Shown: in pieces, positions 50,532 through 55,050 of the stretch
Numbering within the stretch: the first letter of the stretch is position 1
Layout of the letters: every line of letters begins with the position of its first letter
Assembly (NCBI RefSeq): GCF_000741645.1
Contig: NZ_JGZD01000010.1
Location: 12 to 55,061, forward strand
Reading direction: 5' to 3'
Length of the DNA stretch: 55,050 nucleotides
Source of the DNA: Bifidobacterium minimum
Lineage (GTDB): Bacteria > Actinomycetota > Actinomycetes > Actinomycetales > Bifidobacteriaceae
Translations under genes and position numbers: made by a program
Notes under the pieces: generated by a model
Told to the model about the DNA's origin: nothing
What the model saw: the letters and a program-made list of their open reading frames with translations, nothing else
The model's database searches: none

Positions 50532-51164
50532 TTATTCCCATCCGCCCCCTGTGAGCTGCATCACATATCGCAGAAGGCCAACAACGACATAGCGGCGAAT
50601 CCGCTCCCTGCCCCCGCTGGCGCGAATCTCCATCACCATTCCCCGTCGGTTCCCCGCGGAACCGGCCACTTCGCAGGGAATGCTGACGCCAACATAGGCG
50701 AGCCCCTCCGCCCTGCCTCTCTCGTCAGGGCCCGGACCCGCCACACCCGTGGTGGACAGCCCCAGAACCCTTCCCGCATACTGCGGCTGATCGAACAGAC
50801 GCGCGACGCCCTCGGCCATCTGGGCGGCCACCGCGGGATGGACCGCTCCCTGATCCCGAAGCAGACGCGCGTCCACACGCAGCAGCGATGCCTTGGCCTT
50901 GACGTCATATGTGACGGCGGATCCAAGGAAAACGCTCGAGGCCCCCGGCACGCTCACGAACGCATCCGCCAGCAATCCACCAGTGAGGGACTCGGCAACC
51001 GCGACGCGCACGCCACCGACACGGCAGCGATCCATCACCTCCGACGCGAGCCTCACGCCGGCCGCGTCCATGTCCTCGACGGAAAGACCATCACATCCGC
51101 GCCCGTCGTCCCTCCGATCGACGGCACCACTCGGGGAATCCGAGGCGAAGCCACCCGTCTCCAT
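50532..51164 (-). CDS. cinA: CinA C-terminal-type nicotinamide-nucleotide amidase
   Basis: This 210-residue protein has the CinA C-terminal (PncC) signature: VRVAVAESLTGGLLADAFVSVPGASSVFLGSAVTYD near residue 55, then GLSTTGVAGPGPDERGRAEG and AYVGV. The N-terminal MoCo-binding-like domain of full CinA is absent. It is expected to deamidate nicotinamide mononucleotide to nicotinate mononucleotide, feeding NAD recycling. The first 30 residues look nonconserved. It starts 6 bases after pgsA and is probably co-transcribed with it. Confidence 0.88.
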   Translation of the reverse strand: METGGFASDSPSGAVDRRDDGRGCDGLSVEDMDAAGVRLASEVMDRCRVGGVRVAVAESLTGGLLADAFVSVPGASSVFLGSAVTYDVKAKASLLRVDARLLRDQGAVHPAVAAQMAEGVARLFDQPQYAGRVLGLSTTGVAGPGPDERGRAEGLAYVGVSIPCEVAGSAGNRRGMVMEIRASGGRERIRRYVVVGLLRYVMQLTGGGWE

Positions 51165-51170
51165 AACCGT

Positions 51171-51833
51171 TCACGCCTTCGTGGCGGCATCCGACGACGC
51201 GGGCCTCCACACGCGATACAGATACAGGCCGCCGGAATAGAGGCACAGGATCAGCGACAGATAGATGACCGTGAACGTCACGACATAATAGACGTTGATC
51301 CACATGGGCGTTCCCGCGGACGAGGGACTCAGCGACCATACCGGGAACAGAAGCAGCCCCAGTCCGACGCACTGAGCCAGCGTCTTGTACTTCCCGGCCC
51401 TGGACGCCGCGATGACCCGCCCGCCCGTGTCGATGACGAAGAACCTCATCACGGTGATGCCTATCTCACGCACGAGCATGAGGATGGTGACCCACCAGTA
51501 CACCTCGCCGAACGCCGAGGCCACCACCAGGGTCGCTCCGATGAGAAGCTTGTCGGCGATGGGATCCATCAGCTTGCCCAGTTCCGTCACCTGGTCGTAC
51601 GTGCGGGCCATCCACCCGTCCAGCTTGTCCGTCGACGCGGCCACGATGAAAAGGACGGCGGCCACCCATCTCATCGTCACGCTGTTCGCTCCCCAAGGGC
51701 CCGCCATGACATCGATGACGACGAAGGCGATGACCAGAGCGATCCTCGTGTAGGTGACCAGATTCGGCGGGCTGTTCCACCCATCAAGAAGGCTGGATAC
51801 CGTGTTCTGACGTTTCCGCATGACATCTACCAT
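51171..51833 (-). CDS. pgsA: CDP-diacylglycerol-glycerol-3-phosphate 3-phosphatidyltransferase
   Basis: This 220-residue integral membrane enzyme carries the CDP-alcohol phosphotransferase signature DKLDGWMAR...GKLMDPIADK (D-x2-DG-x2-AR-x8-G-x3-D-x3-D) near residue 70. Five or more hydrophobic helices follow. It commits CDP-diacylglycerol to phosphatidylglycerol synthesis. The start is ATG 51833, with a possible internal ATG 51821; neither has a clear ribosome-binding site. It is followed closely by cinA. Confidence 0.94.
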   Translation of the reverse strand: MVDVMRKRQNTVSSLLDGWNSPPNLVTYTRIALVIAFVVIDVMAGPWGANSVTMRWVAAVLFIVAASTDKLDGWMARTYDQVTELGKLMDPIADKLLIGATLVVASAFGEVYWWVTILMLVREIGITVMRFFVIDTGGRVIAASRAGKYKTLAQCVGLGLLLFPVWSLSPSSAGTPMWINVYYVVTFTVIYLSLILCLYSGGLYLYRVWRPASSDAATKA

Positions 51834-52061
51834 AGCGCGCGTGCGCCGAACGCCGTTGCGCGAACCGCGGTGCGGACCCCCCGCGCGAGTCCCCGCCGCA
51901 GTCGGGCAGGTGCCCCCGCCGCAGCCCGTCCACGTCCGACACGGAGCCGATCACGGGTCCATCGCAGGCCTATTAAGCCCGTCACATGGCCCTTACCACG
52001 CGGCCCACCGTCACGCCCAGCAACCACAGGCCCACCAACCGCACGCCCACCACGTAAGGCG
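51834..52061. other. Intergenic region between ftsK and pgsA
   Basis: This gap is C-rich with degenerate GCCCACC-type repeats (for example GGCCCACCGTCACGCCC, AGGCCCACCAACCGCACGCCCACC near 51995-52050). I see no gene or clear terminator. Confidence 0.5.
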
Positions 52062-54875
52062 CTAATCCTCCTCGGCCTCGGCGGGAGACGGCGACGGCGT
52101 GAGACCGTCCGTCTCCCCCCGGATGAACGCCAGAACCTGGGTCAGATCCTGCGGCTGGACGAGGACCTCGCGGGCCTTCGATCCTTCCGATGGCCCGACC
52201 ACGCCGCGTGACTCCAACAGATCCATCAGACGCCCCGCCTTCGCGAATCCCACCCGCAGCTTCCGCTGGAGCATCGACGTGGATCCGAACTGCGTGGTCA
52301 CCACGAGTTCCGCCGCCTGCAGAAGGACATCCATATCGTCGCCGATGTCCTCATCGGGCTCGATGGCCTTGCGATCCTCGTCCTTCGCCATCTGCTCGAT
52401 GTCCTCCCGATAGCGGGGCTTGCGCTGAGTGCGCACGAAGTCGACGGCCTTGCGTATCTCCGACTCGCTGACCCAGGATCCCTGCACGCGGATGGGCTTG
52501 GCCGAACCCATCGGAAGGAACAGGGCATCGCCTTGCCCGATCAGGGCCTCGGCGCCGACCGTGTCGAGGATGACCCGCGAATCGGTGGCCGATGAGGTGG
52601 CGAACGCAAGCCGCGAGGGGATGTTCGCCTTGATCAGTCCCGTGACCACATCGACGGAGGGCCTCTGCGTCGCGAGGACCAGATGGACCCCCGCCGCCCG
52701 GGCAAGCTGGGTGATGCGCTGGATGGAGCTCTCGACGTCGTTCTTGGCGACCATCATAAGATCCGCCATCTCATCGACGACGACGAGAAGATAGGGATAG
52801 GGAGCAACCTTGCGGTTCGATCCCGCCGGGGCGTGGACCTTCCCCGCACGGACGGCGGCATTGAAGTCCTTGACGTGGCGGAATCCGAAGAACTGCAGGT
52901 CGTCGTAGCGGGCGTCCATCTCCTTGACGACCCACTCAAGAGCCTGGGAGGCCTTCTTGGGATCGGTGATGATGGGCGTGAGAAGATGCGGTATGCCCGC
53001 ATACGCGGACAACTCGACCCGCTTGGGATCGACCAGGATGAGCCGGACCTGCTCGGGATGGGCACGCATGATTATCGACGTCAGCATCGAATTGATGAAG
53101 CTGGACTTGCCCGATCCCGTCGCGCCGGCGACGAGAAGATGGGGCATCTTGGTCAGATCGGCGGTGACGAAATGCCCCTCGACGTCCTTGCCCACACCGG
53201 CGAGCATGGGATTGGGGTCGGACAGGGCCTTGTCGGACCTCAGCACATCACCCAGATGGACGATCTCCCTGTCCACGTTCGGGATCTCGATGCCGATGGC
53301 GGATTTGCCGGGGATGGGCGACAGGATCCTCACATCGGAGCTTGCGACCGCATAGGCGATGTTGCGCTGCAGGTTGGTGACCTTCTCGACCTTCACGCCG
53401 GGGCCGAGCTCGACCTCGTACTGCGTGACCGAAGGGCCCCGAAGGAATCCGACTACCCTGGCGTCGACGTTGAACTGCTGGAAGGTGGAGACCAGCGACG
53501 CGATGACGGCATCATTGGCCGCGGTGCGTGCCGCATGGGGTTTGCCACGGGTGAGAAGCTCGAGATCCGGCAGATGGTACGGGGAATCCCCGCCGATCGG
53601 AGGCGCCGCCGGCGCACCCTCGGACCGCGCCGCATCGCCCTGCTGGCCGGCGGGCTGCATCCGACCGGCATCCGCCGCCGAGCCGTCCCCGACGCCGGAG
53701 GACATCGTGCCGACCGGTACCGTCATGGCCCAGGGATCGTCCCCGGCCGATGCCCGTCCGCTCCGAGACGCCGACACGCCATCGTCGCCCGCATCGGGTT
53801 CGCCGACACTCCGCACGGGGGGCTGCCAGCCTCCGGTTCCCGCGGACGAAACGACCTGACGTGTCGGATGGGACGGCATGGTCTCCATGGTCGTGGTGTC
53901 ACCGTCGGAGTCCGCCCGCGGATCCGTCGAACGCGGACCCGTCGGCGAGACGAAGGCATCGTCACCGGCGTACCGGTCAAGGCGGTCATCGTCGCCGCGC
54001 CCGTCACGATGCGTAAATGCACCCCACCACGCCTTCAGGCGGGAATGGCGCGCAGGGGCGGACGTCTCTCCCCCATCCCCGCCGTTCCCATCATGCGAGG
54101 GCACGCCCGCGGCGACGGGAATGACGTCCCCGCCCACCCGCACCTCGTCGGGAAACTGCCCGTCGTCCCCCTCCGTGGACGCGGCCCGATCCCCATGCGC
54201 GAATACGCCACGAATCGCCTCCGCCACATCCGTCATCGTCCGGCCGGCGATCATCAGCAGCGAGAACAGCCCCACCAGAACGAATACGATGACGGCGAAG
54301 ACGCCGGACAGACCCCATGACAGCGGCGATCCCAGAACGAATCCCAGAAGGCCGCCGGCCCGCTGCACCTGCGAGAACGAGAACCCCTTGGCATCGGACA
54401 GGACCACTATGTCGATGATGGAGCACACGGACCACAGAAGCAGGAACCATCCGCTGATCACGCGTGGATTCTCGGAGCCCTTCCCCGCATGGCGCATCAA
54501 CCGGATGGCCAGTATGACGAGAAGAACCGGCAGCACCACGCTCATCAGCCCCAGGGCCCCGGACGCGAGCGAATGGAGAAGGCGGCCGAGCACCCCGCTG
54601 ACACGGAACCATTCGGATGCGACGAACAGAACGGCAAGGACCAGAAGCAGAAGGCACAGCCCATCGCGGCGGTAGGCGGGGTCGAACTCGTCGCCGACGC
54701 CGCTGACCGACCTCACCAGCGTCCCGATCGCACGAGGAAGCGCCAGAAGCGCACGCCGCCACATTGGCTCCTGCCCGGCACCGGTCCGGGCGTCGGAGGA
54801 CCGGTCACCGCCATGACGCGAATCGGACCGCGTCGAGGATGACCCTTTTTTCGAGGAAGATGTCTGTCGTGCCAT
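52062..54875 (-). CDS. ftsK: DNA translocase FtsK
   Basis: This protein of about 937 residues coordinates chromosome segregation with division. A hydrophobic N-terminal region with about four transmembrane helices (residues 55-240) is followed by a low-complexity linker to about 475. The motor domain has Walker [16 protein letters not shown] near residue 580 and Walker [15 protein letters not shown]. The C-terminal gamma winged-helix domain ([27 protein letters not shown]) reads polar KOPS-type sequences. ATG 54875 has no ribosome-binding site; a -10-like TAGAAT 10 bases upstream suggests a near-leaderless mRNA. It is the rightmost gene. Confidence 0.93.
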   Translation of the reverse strand: MARQTSSSKKGSSSTRSDSRHGGDRSSDARTGAGQEPMWRRALLALPRAIGTLVRSVSGVGDEFDPAYRRDGLCLLLLVLAVLFVASEWFRVSGVLGRLLHSLASGALGLMSVVLPVLLVILAIRLMRHAGKGSENPRVISGWFLLLWSVCSIIDIVVLSDAKGFSFSQVQRAGGLLGFVLGSPLSWGLSGVFAVIVFVLVGLFSLLMIAGRTMTDVAEAIRGVFAHGDRAASTEGDDGQFPDEVRVGGDVIPVAAGVPSHDGNGGDGGETSAPARHSRLKAWWGAFTHRDGRGDDDRLDRYAGDDAFVSPTGPRSTDPRADSDGDTTTMETMPSHPTRQVVSSAGTGGWQPPVRSVGEPDAGDDGVSASRSGRASAGDDPWAMTVPVGTMSSGVGDGSAADAGRMQPAGQQGDAARSEGAPAAPPIGGDSPYHLPDLELLTRGKPHAARTAANDAVIASLVSTFQQFNVDARVVGFLRGPSVTQYEVELGPGVKVEKVTNLQRNIAYAVASSDVRILSPIPGKSAIGIEIPNVDREIVHLGDVLRSDKALSDPNPMLAGVGKDVEGHFVTADLTKMPHLLVAGATGSGKSSFINSMLTSIIMRAHPEQVRLILVDPKRVELSAYAGIPHLLTPIITDPKKASQALEWVVKEMDARYDDLQFFGFRHVKDFNAAVRAGKVHAPAGSNRKVAPYPYLLVVVDEMADLMMVAKNDVESSIQRITQLARAAGVHLVLATQRPSVDVVTGLIKANIPSRLAFATSSATDSRVILDTVGAEALIGQGDALFLPMGSAKPIRVQGSWVSESEIRKAVDFVRTQRKPRYREDIEQMAKDEDRKAIEPDEDIGDDMDVLLQAAELVVTTQFGSTSMLQRKLRVGFAKAGRLMDLLESRGVVGPSEGSKAREVLVQPQDLTQVLAFIRGETDGLTPSPSPAEAEED

Positions 54876-54960
54876 AACGGAATCGATTCTACGCAGGGGG
54901 ACTACCGAGCCCCGACCGGACGCCCGTCGTGGACCACGGTCAGGCCCTTCCATCAGTGCG

Positions 54961-55050
54961 CAGGTCCCGGCACGCGGGTCGCCCGGTACGCGGGTCCCGG
55001 TACGCGGGTCGCCCGGTACGCGGGTCCCGGCACGCGGGTCGCCCGGTACG
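54961..55050. repeat. 30-bp tandem repeat array at the window end
   Basis: Three copies of a 30-base unit (54961-54990, 54991-55020, 55021-55050) differ only at a few positions. Each contains GTCGCCCGGTACG and a variable CCGGCACG/CCGGTACG part. The array runs to the window edge, so its total length is unknown. It lies upstream of ftsK. Confidence 0.9.

Overview
The window is about 55 kb of GC-rich actinobacterial chromosome. Gene content and order point to the Bifidobacteriaceae, most likely Bifidobacterium: ClpP1/ClpP2/ClpX with ClgR, a pyruvate formate-lyase fermentation module, a ParC/ParE pair flanking sigA, SepH, DUF3046/DUF4192/DUF4193 proteins, an actinobacterial SOS box upstream of recA, and a class A RNase P RNA. 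Genus is an inference; no single marker here proves it.

Positions 1-3440 are accessory. They hold the 5' end of an IS3-type orfA running off the left edge, a complete-length but frameshifted IS256-family element, a pyrimidine-dimer-glycosylase-like gene, and an AT-rich foreign patch (about 2213-2990) carrying a truncated SLATT-like two-TM gene. The region ends at the 3' side of a tRNA-Arg(ACG) gene and its terminator.

Positions 3445-19800 are almost all on the minus strand: tRNA-Arg, clpX, clpP2, clpP1, a CLC-type channel, trigger factor, an RNase D-like exonuclease with HRDC region, pflA, pflB, a small SPOR-like protein, glutamine-dependent NAD synthetase, and a metQ-metN-metI methionine importer. 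Proteolysis and protein folding (clp, tig) sit beside anaerobic pyruvate metabolism and NAD supply.

Positions 20000-41940 alternate strands: a HAD phosphatase, a cyclophilin, relA (stringent response), dut, a DUF4193 zinc-ribbon protein, sepH (cell division), a nucleotide pyrophosphatase/phosphodiesterase-like protein, parC, aspA, parE, sigA, a DUF4192 protein, a polyprenyl diphosphate synthase, a PASTA Ser/Thr kinase, a 1-acyl-glycerol-3-phosphate acyltransferase-like enzyme, and a small membrane protein.

Positions 41950-55050 hold trpD with an unusual leader, secA, long-form hpf, rnpB, recX-recA with a LexA box, a DUF3046 protein, clgR (a likely regulator of the clp genes at the other end of the window), cinA/pncC, pgsA and ftsK. 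Several intergenic gaps carry short tandem repeats (8, 13, 15, 18 and 30 bp units), a recurring feature of this genome.

I found no CRISPR array, prophage or intact novel defence system. The most interesting unexplained signals are the SLATT remnant, the trpD leader with a possible leaderless 16-residue upstream ORF, the inverted-repeat cluster between metQ and the HAD gene, an atypical conserved block in rnpB, and the intergenic tandem repeats.
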